DNA of 64,000 bases from contig NZ_CANMZW010000025.1 in NCBI RefSeq assembly GCF_947502445.1, forward strand, positions 1 through 64,000. The letters run 5' to 3'. The position numbers and the translations under genes are program-made. Of this stretch, positions 37,919-46,675 are shown piece after piece; within the stretch, counting starts at the first letter, position 1; the number at the start of each line of letters is the position of its first letter. The DNA is from an uncultured Brevibacillus sp. Lineage in GTDB: Bacteria; Bacillota; Bacilli; Brevibacillales; Brevibacillaceae. The notes beneath the pieces are model-generated. The model had not been told where the DNA came from. It worked only from the letters and a program-made list of their open reading frames with translations, and made no database searches.

Positions 37919-38500
37919 ATGAGGGAGCATCAAGATTTTTCCCGATTAGAAAAATCTCAGCTAGTAGAAACCATGATTGCGCATCAACAGGATGTCTGGA
38001 ATTACGCTTACTTTATCACGGGGAAACAAGACTGGGCTGATGAAATCACGCAGGAGGTTTTCTTAAAGGCATGGAAAGCATTGCATTTATTCCGCCAAGA
38101 ATCCTCTCTTAGAACATGGCTGTTTACCATTACCCGAAACGTATCTCATGATTACAGACGCAAATGCTCAGACAAGCGAATATGGCTGGAAACGACCACT
38201 CTCCGAAATATAGAAGCAAGCCCTTCTGCTGAGAACGATTTTTTTAAGAATAATGACAAAAAGACAATCTGCAAGCTAGTAGGTACGCTGCCTTCAAGCT
38301 TTCAGGACGTATTTGTGCTGGATGCAAAATATGAAAGGAGTATGGAAGAAATCGCGCATATTCTGCAAATTTCCATTGGTACGGTTAAATCGAGGCTACA
38401 CAGAGCACGGCGAAAACTATCTGAACTGCTTATGAGTGAAGGTATTCAGGTTAGAGCTGAGGACTGGATTATTCAAAACGGAGTAACGAGGGGCGTATAG
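37919..38500 (+). CDS. ECF-type RNA polymerase sigma factor
   Basis: A 193-residue group 4 sigma factor. Region 2 spans WNYAYFITGKQDWADEITQE and RTWLFTITRNVSHDYRRK (core binding and -10 recognition). Region 4 has ERSMEEIAHILQISIGTVKS and the recognition helix RLHRARRKL. The ATG is behind AAAGGAGG. No anti-sigma gene follows; instead an SDR gene begins two bases after the stop. How the factor is held in check is therefore unclear, though the small membrane protein at 37530 could be considered. The azole-peptide cluster starts 840 bases downstream. Confidence 0.9.
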   Translation: MREHQDFSRLEKSQLVETMIAHQQDVWNYAYFITGKQDWADEITQEVFLKAWKALHLFRQESSLRTWLFTITRNVSHDYRRKCSDKRIWLETTTLRNIEASPSAENDFFKNNDKKTICKLVGTLPSSFQDVFVLDAKYERSMEEIAHILQISIGTVKSRLHRARRKLSELLMSEGIQVRAEDWIIQNGVTRGV

Positions 38501-38501
38501 G

Positions 38502-39224
38502 ATGGATTTTGTGTGGAAAGAAAAAGTGATCGTCATTATTGGGGGCAGCTCTGGTATTGGATTTGCCACGGCTCAAGCCGCGTATAAAAAAGGCGCCCAC
38601 GTAGTTATTGCAGGACGTTCAGATACCAAGCTTCAGGAAGCAAAAAAAGCAATCGGCGAACACCTACAAACCTTTGTAGTCAATATGACAGATGAATCTT
38701 CTATTCAAAACATGTTCGCACAGTTAAATCAGGTAGATCACTTATTTGTCACCGCTGCAAATGTTGTTTTGGGTCCAATCCTAGAGACGGAGTGCGCCGT
38801 ATTGAAATCGACGATGGAGAGCAGGTTCTGGGGATCATATTATGCTGCAAAATATGCAGCGAAAAAAATGAAAGAGGATGGGTCTATTACCTTCATGTCC
38901 GGTACATCAACTTGGAAACCAACTGCCGGTGGGGCTGTAGCGGCTGCATCTGGAGCAGCCGTTGAAGCGTTATGCCGGAGCCTGGCAGTTGAGCTTTCCC
39001 CCATCCGTGTAAACACCATTAGCGCAGGAGCCGTCGATACGAATTTGCTGAACTCCATTTTTGGTGAGAAGCGAGAAGAAATTGTAGAGCACGTAAGAAA
39101 TACATTACCAGTAAAACGCATAGGGAAGCCCGAGGATATTGCAGATGCCGCTCTGTACCTGATGCAGAACCGATACACTACAGGCACGGTACTATCAGTC
39201 GATGGAGGGTCTCTCCTTACTTAG
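38502..39224 (+). CDS. SDR-family protein with a degenerate active site
   Basis: A 240-residue Rossmann-fold protein of the short-chain dehydrogenase/reductase family. The cofactor loop GGSSGIG is at residues 14-20, with the following acidic/basic strand VIAGRSD, the VTAAN motif and the C-terminal VSVDGG-like end (LSVDGGS). The catalytic Ser is plausible in TFMSGTS, but the YxxxK motif is missing: where YxASK should be, it reads AAASGAAVEAL. Conventional hydride transfer is therefore doubtful. A known SDR subgroup is similarly degenerate. It is tightly coupled to the ECF sigma gene and lies just before the bacteriocin precursor. Confidence 0.8.
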   Translation: MDFVWKEKVIVIIGGSSGIGFATAQAAYKKGAHVVIAGRSDTKLQEAKKAIGEHLQTFVVNMTDESSIQNMFAQLNQVDHLFVTAANVVLGPILETECAVLKSTMESRFWGSYYAAKYAAKKMKEDGSITFMSGTSTWKPTAGGAVAAASGAAVEALCRSLAVELSPIRVNTISAGAVDTNLLNSIFGEKREEIVEHVRNTLPVKRIGKPEDIADAALYLMQNRYTTGTVLSVDGGSLLT

Positions 39225-39339
39225 TAACAGAGCAGCTCATCATTCCAAAATTAAAAATTGGGCTCATGCAATAGGAACGAACACCCATAGTCGCTTCATA
39301 AATGTAGAGTAGCAACACGAAGTGGCGGAGGTGAAAAGG

Positions 39340-39645
39340 ATGGATGATTTTAAAAAAGAGGTAAAAAAGCTCAAAGCAGCTGAATTCAAGTCAGATCAAG
39401 TTACGCCTTGGGATAAGCAAAGTATAAACGAAGGCACTATGGTACGACATGGTTGCAGTCATGGAAGATGTGGTGGATTTGGACGCTGTGGTCGCTGTAG
39501 TTGCAGTTGCAGTTGCTCGTGCAGTTGTTCATGCAGCTGCTCGTGCAGTTGTTCTTGCAGTTGTTCATGCAGCTGCTTCTGTACCTGTTCATGCAGTTGC
39601 TTTGTCGTCATTCCGATATCCAACCGTTGTAATACGAATTATTGA
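39340..39645 (+). CDS. Heterocycloanthracin/sonorensin-type bacteriocin precursor with a (Ser-Cys) repeat core
   Basis: A 101-residue thiazole/oxazole-modified peptide precursor. The leader MDDFKKEVKKLKAAEF is the conserved recognition region of this family. After a short His/Gly/Arg/Cys-rich stretch (HGCSHGRCGGFGRCGRC, residues 37-53) the core has 13 consecutive Ser-Cys pairs (54-79), then Phe-Cys, Thr-Cys and two more Ser-Cys pairs to residue 87. The tail is FVVIPISNRCNTNY. There are 22 cysteines in all. The start ATG at 39340 has GGAGGTG seven bases upstream. The three modification enzymes follow directly. Heterocyclisation of Ser and Cys would give a polyazole; how many residues are modified is unknown. 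Confidence 0.9.
   Translation: MDDFKKEVKKLKAAEFKSDQVTPWDKQSINEGTMVRHGCSHGRCGGFGRCGRCSCSCSCSCSCSCSCSCSCSCSCSCSCFCTCSCSCFVVIPISNRCNTNY
39517..39576 (+). repeat. Internal DNA repeat encoding the (Ser-Cys) core
   Basis: A 24-base unit at 39517-39540, beginning TCGTGCAGTTGT, recurs at 39541-39576 with a 12-base insertion. Serine codons alternate between the AGY and TCN families. This pattern points to growth of the core by unit duplication and makes length variation likely. Confidence 0.75.
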
Positions 39646-39801
39646 AAAAGTTAGCCTCCAGTACAAAGCTCCTGTCAAGCGATACAAAAGCGACAGGAGC
39701 TTTGCCTTTTTCTTTTGGAATGATGGACAAAGAGCGAATCATAGAATGAGCGTGACACACACGACGCAAGTGGTAGAAGATTCGAGGTAAGGAGGAATAA
39801 C

Positions 39802-41748
39802 ATGGCGAATTTGAATCCATCGATGCGTCTAAAAGTGAAGCGTGACACGTTTTATTTGCCGAATCCGGATGGAAGCGTGTATTTTCGCAATAACATCGGA
39901 ACCTTTCAGATGGAAGGTGAAATGATTGACCAGTGGGTCGAGCAACTGCTTCCGATGTTCAATGGGGAGCACACCCTCGAAGAATTAACGGACGATCTGC
40001 CGGAAGAATACCAGGAGCATATATACCAAATGGCAAACAGTCTGTTTCAGAATGGATTTGTTCAGGACAAGAGCGAAGATATACCTCATCAGTTGCCCAC
40101 TCATGTACAAGAGGTATATGGAGCACAAATCGCGTTTTTAGACGAGCTGAACGGTTCAGGGGGATACCGCTTTCAGTCGTATCGTAGCGAAAAAGCTCTG
40201 GCTGTCGGTTCTGGGCCGTTTTTTCTTGCCTTGATATCGGCATTGCTGGAGTCTGGGAAGGCACAATTTCACTATTGGATCACAGACAACGATCACACCA
40301 ATCGAAAGCGGTTGGAGGAGCTGATTGCCTATGCGCGACAAAATGATCCTGATGTAGAGCTGACCGAGCTATACATGGGCGAGCAGACACAAGCCGCGTG
40401 GCGGGAGGCGATTTCCCCCTACTCAGCTGTCTTATACGTATCGGAGAAGGGGGAGCTAGATGAGCTAGCAGCCCTTCAGTCGCTCTGCAGAGAGAATGGC
40501 AAAGTATTTATCCCGGCAATGTTTTCTTGCCAGAGAGGGATAGCAGGTCCATTGGTTCATTCAACCTCTGAAGCATGCTTTGAATCGGGATGGCGTCGCT
40601 TGCATCATAGCTCGCTTAACGAGGAGCCCAAGCAGCATTCTTTTTCAATGACGGCTGCTGCGCTTTTGGCAAATGTGATTGTTTTTGAATGGTTCAAATA
40701 CACAACAGGAGTATCTACCTCTGAAACAACTAGCCAGCTGTATTTATTGAATCTGGAGACGTTGGAAGGGGAATGGAAATCCTTTTTTCCCCATCCGTTG
40801 GTAAAAGGACCGAAAAAGCTGCAAGAGGTTAATCCAAGCGAGCTGCTTTTGCAGGCTAGTGAAAAACAACAAGCGGCGGGGAGCTACCATTCCGTTTTTC
40901 AGTCGTGGACGTGTGGGGAAACAGGAATTTTTCATACCTGGGAAGAGGGAGAGTTAAAGCAGCTGCCCCTCGCACAATGCCAGGTTCAGTCAGTGGATCC
41001 ACTTTCGGCTGGACCCGCCGAGCTTTTGCCCGTTGTTGTGTGTGCCGGTCTCACCCATGACGAAGCGCGCAAAGAAGCGGGCCTGACTGGTGTAGAGATG
41101 TATGTGTCGCGGATAGGTCAACAGCTACTTCTTGAGCAAGAGGATCTGCCTCTCGCATTCCTAGAAGCTGTTGGCATCGGGGCGGGAGAGACGGTGGAGG
41201 AGGGGCTTTGCAGGACGCTTCGTCATTGCTTGACAGAGGTAGTTGGGAAACAACAGGGGAGAAAAATCACGAGAGCTACTCAGGTGCAAATCACGTCGCT
41301 GGATGATGAAAGGTCTCAATTTTATTTGCGTTCACTAGCTACCTTGGGAGAAAAGCCGCTCATCGGGATAGGTGAAAAGGTACTGGGATTTCCCGTGTAT
41401 TGGGTTTGCACGAAAAAAGGCTGGCATGGCAGTGTCGGTTTGGATGATACACAGGCTTTGCGCAGTGCCTTGCTATATGCCCTGATGGAGGTACAGAATC
41501 AGCCTATATACAACAAAGGGATGTATTGCTTGTCAAGACATGCGATTGATTTGACCGAGTCAGAAAAAGAGTGGGCAATCTCTTCCCAAAATGATGTGAC
41601 GGAAAGCGATAGATGGAAAGAGGCGCAAATCATTCTGAAGCGACATAACAAGTACCCGGTTGTATGGTCGGCGGCAGTTGAACCATTCTTGCAAGAAGGA
41701 CTCGGTGGGGTGTTCGCTCTTTTGCTTAGAGAGGAGGGGACACAGTGA
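39802..41748 (+). CDS. ThiF-like thiazole-containing bacteriocin maturation protein
   Basis: A 648-residue protein matching the putative thiazole-containing bacteriocin maturation family seen beside heterocycloanthracin genes. The first 90 residues (MRLKVKRDTFYLPNPDGSVYFRNN region) look like the leader-binding winged helix of these systems. A Rossmann-like E1/ThiF-type core follows around residues 130-220 (LAVGSGPFFLALISALLESG). The later part is family-specific. It probably recognises the leader or presents the core to the YcaO enzyme. GGAGGAATAAC precedes the ATG. It overlaps the next gene by four bases. Confidence 0.88.
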   Translation: MANLNPSMRLKVKRDTFYLPNPDGSVYFRNNIGTFQMEGEMIDQWVEQLLPMFNGEHTLEELTDDLPEEYQEHIYQMANSLFQNGFVQDKSEDIPHQLPTHVQEVYGAQIAFLDELNGSGGYRFQSYRSEKALAVGSGPFFLALISALLESGKAQFHYWITDNDHTNRKRLEELIAYARQNDPDVELTELYMGEQTQAAWREAISPYSAVLYVSEKGELDELAALQSLCRENGKVFIPAMFSCQRGIAGPLVHSTSEACFESGWRRLHHSSLNEEPKQHSFSMTAAALLANVIVFEWFKYTTGVSTSETTSQLYLLNLETLEGEWKSFFPHPLVKGPKKLQEVNPSELLLQASEKQQAAGSYHSVFQSWTCGETGIFHTWEEGELKQLPLAQCQVQSVDPLSAGPAELLPVVVCAGLTHDEARKEAGLTGVEMYVSRIGQQLLLEQEDLPLAFLEAVGIGAGETVEEGLCRTLRHCLTEVVGKQQGRKITRATQVQITSLDDERSQFYLRSLATLGEKPLIGIGEKVLGFPVYWVCTKKGWHGSVGLDDTQALRSALLYALMEVQNQPIYNKGMYCLSRHAIDLTESEKEWAISSQNDVTESDRWKEAQIILKRHNKYPVVWSAAVEPFLQEGLGGVFALLLREEGTQ

Positions 41749-43688
41749 AAAACACAAAAATCATGGTAATTGGTGAAGGGTTACTGGCAAATATGGTATC
41801 TGAGCATTTAGAAATGGAGTACGATGTCATTCGCCAATCAGCCTGGAACCCGGATATGCCTCATGTGACTCTCGTACTTGACATGCATGATGCTTGGCAT
41901 CCTACCGAAAGTCTTGAGATGGAAAAATGGCTGCAGTCCGCAGGCATTACATGGTTACGTACCTTCGTTTCGTTCGGAGAGGCAATCGTAGGTCCCGTGG
42001 TACGTCCCGGCATTCCTGGGTGCTCTAGGTGCGCGGATATGCGGCGCCTCATGGCTGGCAGAGATCGCAAGGAAATGTGGGGGATTCAGTCCAGGCTAAG
42101 CGCAACCGGTGGGCTTCAAAGAGATGCTTGGCTTTCTCGTCATGGTCTCATGCAGGTGAACCAATATATAAAAGCAGAAGTACACCGGCTTGTAGAAGGG
42201 GAGAAACCACAGCTTCATGAGCATGTCCAGATCATTGATTTGCAATCGTTGACGAGTACACGGCACTTTTTTCTCGCTGATCCCTTATGTCCCGTATGCA
42301 GTCCATTGCCAGACGACACACCGGAACAAGCGCGGATTACTTTACATGCGAATCCAAAGCCAAACCCGGACAGCTATCGAACAAAATCGATGCATGACTT
42401 GAAAAAGGCATTGCAATCAGAGTATTTGGATTCGCGAATCGGCTTTATAAATAGAAAAATGCGTGATCTTACCTCTGTGTTTGCAGATGTCAGCGTCAAT
42501 TTGCCTCTGTTCACGCAGGATGAAGGCACTGCAGGCAGAACGAATTCGTATGCAGACAGCGAGTTGACGGCTATTTTGGAGGGGGTGGAGCGATATTGTG
42601 GTCTTGCTCCGCGTGGCAAACGCACGGTCGTTCATGACTGCTACGAAAATTTGGCAGAGCATGCCCTAGATCCGAGATTGGTTGGCTTGCATACAGAGGA
42701 GCAGTATGCCCAGCCAGGCTTTCCTTTCCGCCCTTTTGAACCCAAGCGACCGATGAACTGGGTTTGGGGTTACTCTTTTTTACAGGAGCGACCTATTTTA
42801 GTGCCTGAATTGATCGCTTATTACAGTCTGGGCTACGGGGAAGGAATCGTTTTTGAGACGTCCAATGGCTGTGCACTCGGCGGAAGCCTTGAGGAAGCGA
42901 TTTTTTACGGAATCCTTGAAGTCGTCGAGCGTGATGCGTTTTTATTGACTTGGTACGCAAAATTGCGCTTGCCGAGACTTGATCCGTCGTCTGCAGAAGA
43001 TCGAGAGCTCCAATTGATGATTGATCGACTGCAGACTGTTACTGACTACGACTTTTTCATCTACAATGCTACGATGGAAAACGGTATCCCGAGCGTCTGG
43101 ACAATCGCGAAGAACCGTACGCAAAAAGGGCTCAATCTGATTTGCGCTGGTGGAGCACATCCAGATCCGATCCGTGCGGTGAAAAGCTCGCTTCATGAGT
43201 CAGCAGCCATGTTGATTGGATTGTCTGACAAATTCGAGGCGAATCGGGAAAAATACCTCCGCATGTTCCACGACTCTTCGCTTGTGAAGAAAATGGATGA
43301 TCATGCGATGCTCTATAGCTTGCCAGAGGCAGAGGAGCGCCTTCATTTTTTACTCGATGACACCAGACTAGTGCAGACATTCGCAGAAGCGTTCACAGCA
43401 AGGAAGAAGCATCATGACCTCACAGATGATTTGCGTGACTTGCTCCAAATTTTTCAGAACCTGGATATGGATGTGATTGTTGTTGATCAAACTACCCCTG
43501 ACGTTCGCAGAAATGGGCTGACTTGCGTACGTGTGCTCATCCCAGGGATGCTTCCTATGACATTTGGACATCATCTCACACGGATAGATGGCTTGAAAAG
43601 AGTGCGACAGGTTCCTGTTACACTGGGGTATGTAAAGGAACCGCTTCGCGATGACCAATTAAATCCGCATCCCCATCCATTTCCATAA
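41745..43688 (+). CDS. Fused TOMM leader-binding/YcaO cyclodehydratase
   Basis: A 647-residue fusion. The N-terminal E1-like partner begins IMVIGEGLLANMVSEHLE and binds zinc through two Cys pairs (Cys93/96 and Cys182/185). The C-terminal YcaO domain, from about residue 210, has the ATP-binding RTNSYADSELTAILEGVER and ALGGSLEEAIFYGILEVVERD elements. It ends in the proline-rich PHPHPFP tail needed for catalysis in this family. The enzyme uses ATP to cyclise Cys/Ser/Thr onto the preceding carbonyl, making azolines. The start is a GTG at 41745 in a four-base overlap, behind GAGGAGGGG. Confidence 0.94.
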   Translation: MKNTKIMVIGEGLLANMVSEHLEMEYDVIRQSAWNPDMPHVTLVLDMHDAWHPTESLEMEKWLQSAGITWLRTFVSFGEAIVGPVVRPGIPGCSRCADMRRLMAGRDRKEMWGIQSRLSATGGLQRDAWLSRHGLMQVNQYIKAEVHRLVEGEKPQLHEHVQIIDLQSLTSTRHFFLADPLCPVCSPLPDDTPEQARITLHANPKPNPDSYRTKSMHDLKKALQSEYLDSRIGFINRKMRDLTSVFADVSVNLPLFTQDEGTAGRTNSYADSELTAILEGVERYCGLAPRGKRTVVHDCYENLAEHALDPRLVGLHTEEQYAQPGFPFRPFEPKRPMNWVWGYSFLQERPILVPELIAYYSLGYGEGIVFETSNGCALGGSLEEAIFYGILEVVERDAFLLTWYAKLRLPRLDPSSAEDRELQLMIDRLQTVTDYDFFIYNATMENGIPSVWTIAKNRTQKGLNLICAGGAHPDPIRAVKSSLHESAAMLIGLSDKFEANREKYLRMFHDSSLVKKMDDHAMLYSLPEAEERLHFLLDDTRLVQTFAEAFTARKKHHDLTDDLRDLLQIFQNLDMDVIVVDQTTPDVRRNGLTCVRVLIPGMLPMTFGHHLTRIDGLKRVRQVPVTLGYVKEPLRDDQLNPHPHPFP

Positions 43689-43710
43689 AGATCAGCTGGG
43701 AGGAAGCAGG

Positions 43711-45312
43711 ATGAGTCTGGATTCCTTTATCCACCACCTTCATTTTGACATTGAAAAGGTCAATCCTTCTGACACAGATGTTGATTGGGAGGATGCTCCG
43801 CTTCCATACAAATTGTATCGGGGTTTGCCCACTCTATCGCTTCCTACAGAAATTCCGTTGACGCTCATGAAGCAAAAAGTGCTGAGCGATTGCAAAGAGC
43901 CAATCTTTTCACAACTAGGTGCTATTCTGTGGTATACGTATGGTGTTACGCAGCTGAGCCAAGCTGTTATGCCAATGGCTTCCGATGAGGATGAAGTTAT
44001 ATATTTCCAGTCCAAACGGCGTTTCCTTCCTTCGGGTGGGGCGTTGTATCCTAGCGAATTGTATGTATATTTGAAGCTGAATGACCTTAGTCATGGTATC
44101 TATCACTACGATGCAGCGCACCATCGCTTGGTACTCTTGCGAGAAGGAAACTTTGACTCTTACCTCACCAGGGCGGTAGGATGGAATTGTGACCTGAACG
44201 CTTGTTTTGGAGCTATGTTTGTATCTACCTTTTTCTGGAAAAATTTCTTTAAGTACCATCATTTTTCGTACCGTCTGCAGGGACTGGATGCGGGCGTGCT
44301 GCTCGGGCAATTGTTGTCTGCGACCACTGAGGTTGGTATATCATCTGGGATTTGCTTTCAATTTTTGGATCGTGCGGTCAATCATCTGCTTGGTTTATCG
44401 GAACAGGAAGAGAGCGTGTACGCCATAGTTCCTCTTACTGTCCAACCGGATTTGGCGTGGGATTCATTGAAAAAGGCTGATGGAAAGAGGCAGGAGAAAG
44501 CGGTAACTGCGTCAGAGCTAATCCAAGAGCTGCCACAACTTTTTCATGCTCATTACGTGAAATCGAAGAATAGAAAAGATCCGCTGCTGCCCCGCAGGAT
44601 GAATGAGGCCGCGATGCTCGAATCCACCAGCTCTTTTTCCAGTGTTGCTGCCACCAATCTGTCAAGAGTAAATGGTTCACGAATTTCTTTGCCTGTAGAG
44701 GATTGGCCTGAGATCAATTTTGCACAATATTGTCGGAATCGATTATCGCCTGAAATAGACTTTATGATGGGGAAGATCCAGCTTTCACAACTCTCGAGAT
44801 TGCTGCATGAAGCCATAGGCTCCTTTTCGTACCGGAATGACCTGGGAGACGGACAGGAGATGATAGCGAAGCGTTTGACCTTATCTGTTTGTCTTCATCA
44901 GGTTGAGGGAATTGTGGATGGGGCATACCATTTTGATCACCAAGGCAACTCGCTTGCTCTCATTCAATACGGAGATCATCGCCTAAAGCTGCAATTGGGA
45001 TTGTCGATGGATAACGTGAATTTGTATCAGGTTCCGTTGTGTTTTCATGTGATTGGCGACATTGATCACCAGACGAGTAAGAGAGGGCTGCGTGGTTATC
45101 GTATTCAACAGATGGAGGCAGGCATAGTTGTCCAGCGCTTGCTTGTGTCTGCCTATGCGTGCGGTATGGGAGGGCATCCTTTGCTCGGGTATGATGCGAG
45201 GCTATGCGACGAAATTTATCAAATCCGATCCAAACAGAAAACAAGCCTGATTCAAATACCAGTAGGTCCTTATCGCCATCGTCCGCGGTTGCAAGGGGGC
45301 TTGCATGGATAA
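43711..45312 (+). CDS. SagB-type FMN azoline dehydrogenase, two-domain
   Basis: A 533-residue nitroreductase-like protein built of two SagB/ThcOx domains. The N-terminal copy has RRFLPSGGALYPSELYVYLK and LDAGVLLGQLLSAT, the FMN-site hallmarks. The C-terminal copy (from about residue 330) has IGSFSYRNDLGDGQ and QQMEAGIVVQRLLVSAYACG with GYDARLCDEIY. It oxidises azolines made by the YcaO enzyme to aromatic azoles. The ATG is behind GGGAGGAAG, 22 bases from the YcaO gene. It is the last gene before a terminator; no exporter, protease or immunity gene follows. Confidence 0.92.
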   Translation: MSLDSFIHHLHFDIEKVNPSDTDVDWEDAPLPYKLYRGLPTLSLPTEIPLTLMKQKVLSDCKEPIFSQLGAILWYTYGVTQLSQAVMPMASDEDEVIYFQSKRRFLPSGGALYPSELYVYLKLNDLSHGIYHYDAAHHRLVLLREGNFDSYLTRAVGWNCDLNACFGAMFVSTFFWKNFFKYHHFSYRLQGLDAGVLLGQLLSATTEVGISSGICFQFLDRAVNHLLGLSEQEESVYAIVPLTVQPDLAWDSLKKADGKRQEKAVTASELIQELPQLFHAHYVKSKNRKDPLLPRRMNEAAMLESTSSFSSVAATNLSRVNGSRISLPVEDWPEINFAQYCRNRLSPEIDFMMGKIQLSQLSRLLHEAIGSFSYRNDLGDGQEMIAKRLTLSVCLHQVEGIVDGAYHFDHQGNSLALIQYGDHRLKLQLGLSMDNVNLYQVPLCFHVIGDIDHQTSKRGLRGYRIQQMEAGIVVQRLLVSAYACGMGGHPLLGYDARLCDEIYQIRSKQKTSLIQIPVGPYRHRPRLQGGLHG

Positions 45313-45335
45313 AAGACAGATCAGACACAAAGCTG

Positions 45336-45378
45336 CCCATTTCTAGTAGAACTGTACTGGAGATGGGTATCTTTTTTT
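45336..45378 (+). terminator. Terminator of the azole-peptide cluster
   Basis: CCCATTTCTAGTA pairs with TACTGGAGATGGG (two G-T pairs) around a six-base loop and is followed by a run of seven T residues. Confidence 0.85.
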
Positions 45379-45427
45379 CAAAATGATGTGAAAAAGAAGT
45401 ATACTAGATATGTAGCCATGAACATAG

Positions 45428-46579
45428 AAAAGTGGTCATGAAGTCACGCAGCCCGTCTTTGTGGAAGGAGCCAAGGTGGGTGATGCGATCGCAATCCGCA
45501 TCAAATCAATCGAAGTGACATCCATGGTGACTGCCTCTGGTAATGAGAGAACCATCGAGGGCAGATTTCTAGGTGACCCGTTTGTCGCTGCAAAATGTCC
45601 CGGATGCGGAGCTCTCTACCCCGCGACCAGAATGGAAGGAATTGGCCCTGAAGCGATTCGTTGCGCTGAATGCGGCTCGGACACGACACCCTTTGCGTTT
45701 ACCAATGGATATACGATCGGCTTTGACGAGAGCAAGGAGCTGGGTGTAACTCTGCCCAAAGAGGCGGCTGAAAAAATTGCTCAGAATGGTCGCTATTATA
45801 TGAATACACCGGAGCATTCGGTGCAAAATCCGATTGTGACCTTTGCTCCGCATGATTTGGTTGGAGTGGTGGCGCGCGTACGTCCTTTTTTGGGGCAATT
45901 GGGGACAACTCCATCTCACCCGATGCCAGACTCGCATAATGCGGGAGATTTCGGTTCGTTCCTGATCGGGGCACCACATGAATACGCATTAACCAAAGAA
46001 CAATTGAATGAGTATAAGACGGATGGTCACATGGATATTAACCGCGTGAGGGAGGATGCCATTTTGATCTGCCCGGTGAAAGTACCAGGTGGCGGCGTTT
46101 ACCTAGGCGACATGCACGCCATGCAAGGCGATGGAGAAATTGCTGGGCATACAACAGATGTATCCGGAATCGTGACGTTGCAGGTTCATGTCATCCCTGA
46201 TTTAAAAATAGACGGGCCCATCCTGCTGCCAGTGGAAGAAGACCTGCCGTATTTGGCAAAACCATTTACACAAGCGGAAAAAGAAAAAGCGCTGAGGTAC
46301 GCGAATACATGGCAGCTAAATGAAATTGAGGATTCCTTGCCTGTTTCCTTTATTGGGACAGGAGCTAACCTGAACGAAGCAACTGAAAACGGATTGAATC
46401 GCGCTTCCGAAGTCCTTGGTGTTACGGTGCCGGAAGTATTGAACCGGGCTACCATCACAGGCTCGATTCAAATCGGCAGACATCCGGGAGTAGTGACCGT
46501 AACCTTCCTCGCACCGACAGAACTGCTGCATAAAATCGGGATTCTGGATTTGGTCAAAGAACAGTACAATCAGAAATAA
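45428..46579 (+). pseudogene. 5'-truncated acetamidase/formamidase
   Basis: The frame matches the acetamidase/formamidase family from PVFVEGAKVGDAI onward, including the Cys-pair insert CPGCG / CAECG, the GDMHAMQGDGE metal/active-site motif and GTGANLNEA. Family members carry roughly 60-80 residues before PVxVEGA, with metal-site residues. Here the frame closes at a TAG (45425-45427) only about ten codons upstream. The first possible start, GTG 45461, has no ribosome site. A promoter-like TATACT is near 45400, and an ATG at 45419 is in another frame and stops after seven codons. A deleted or frameshifted 5' end is likely, so I call it a pseudogene; the rest looks undamaged. Confidence 0.65.
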
Positions 46580-46617
46580 GAAATCAATAAGCGCAAGTCA
46601 TTTTGCAGGAAACACAC

Positions 46618-46654
46618 GAAAGACCCGAGACAAATGCATCTCGGGTCTTTTTCG
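46618..46654. terminator. Bidirectional terminator
   Basis: GAAAGACCCGAGA pairs with TCTCGGGTCTTTT, with A and T tracts on both sides, between convergent genes. Confidence 0.85.
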
Positions 46655-46675
46655 TTGTCAGGTACAGGTAGGTGA

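Noticed and set aside
39274..39301. GGAAC motif before the bacteriocin precursor as a second ECF promoter
   Set aside because: At the 17-bp spacing used upstream of the sigma gene the -10 is TCATAA, unlike GGTCTA; the match is too weak to report as a site.
39481..39606. CRISPR-like or satellite repeat
   Set aside because: The repeat has no spacers, keeps a reading frame with leader and ribosome site, and is explained by the bacteriocin core.
39449..39790. Overlapping Val/Ala-rich reading frame across the precursor core
   Set aside because: It is a shifted reading of the Ser-Cys repeat (GTT/GCA codons), has no ribosome site and no family resemblance.
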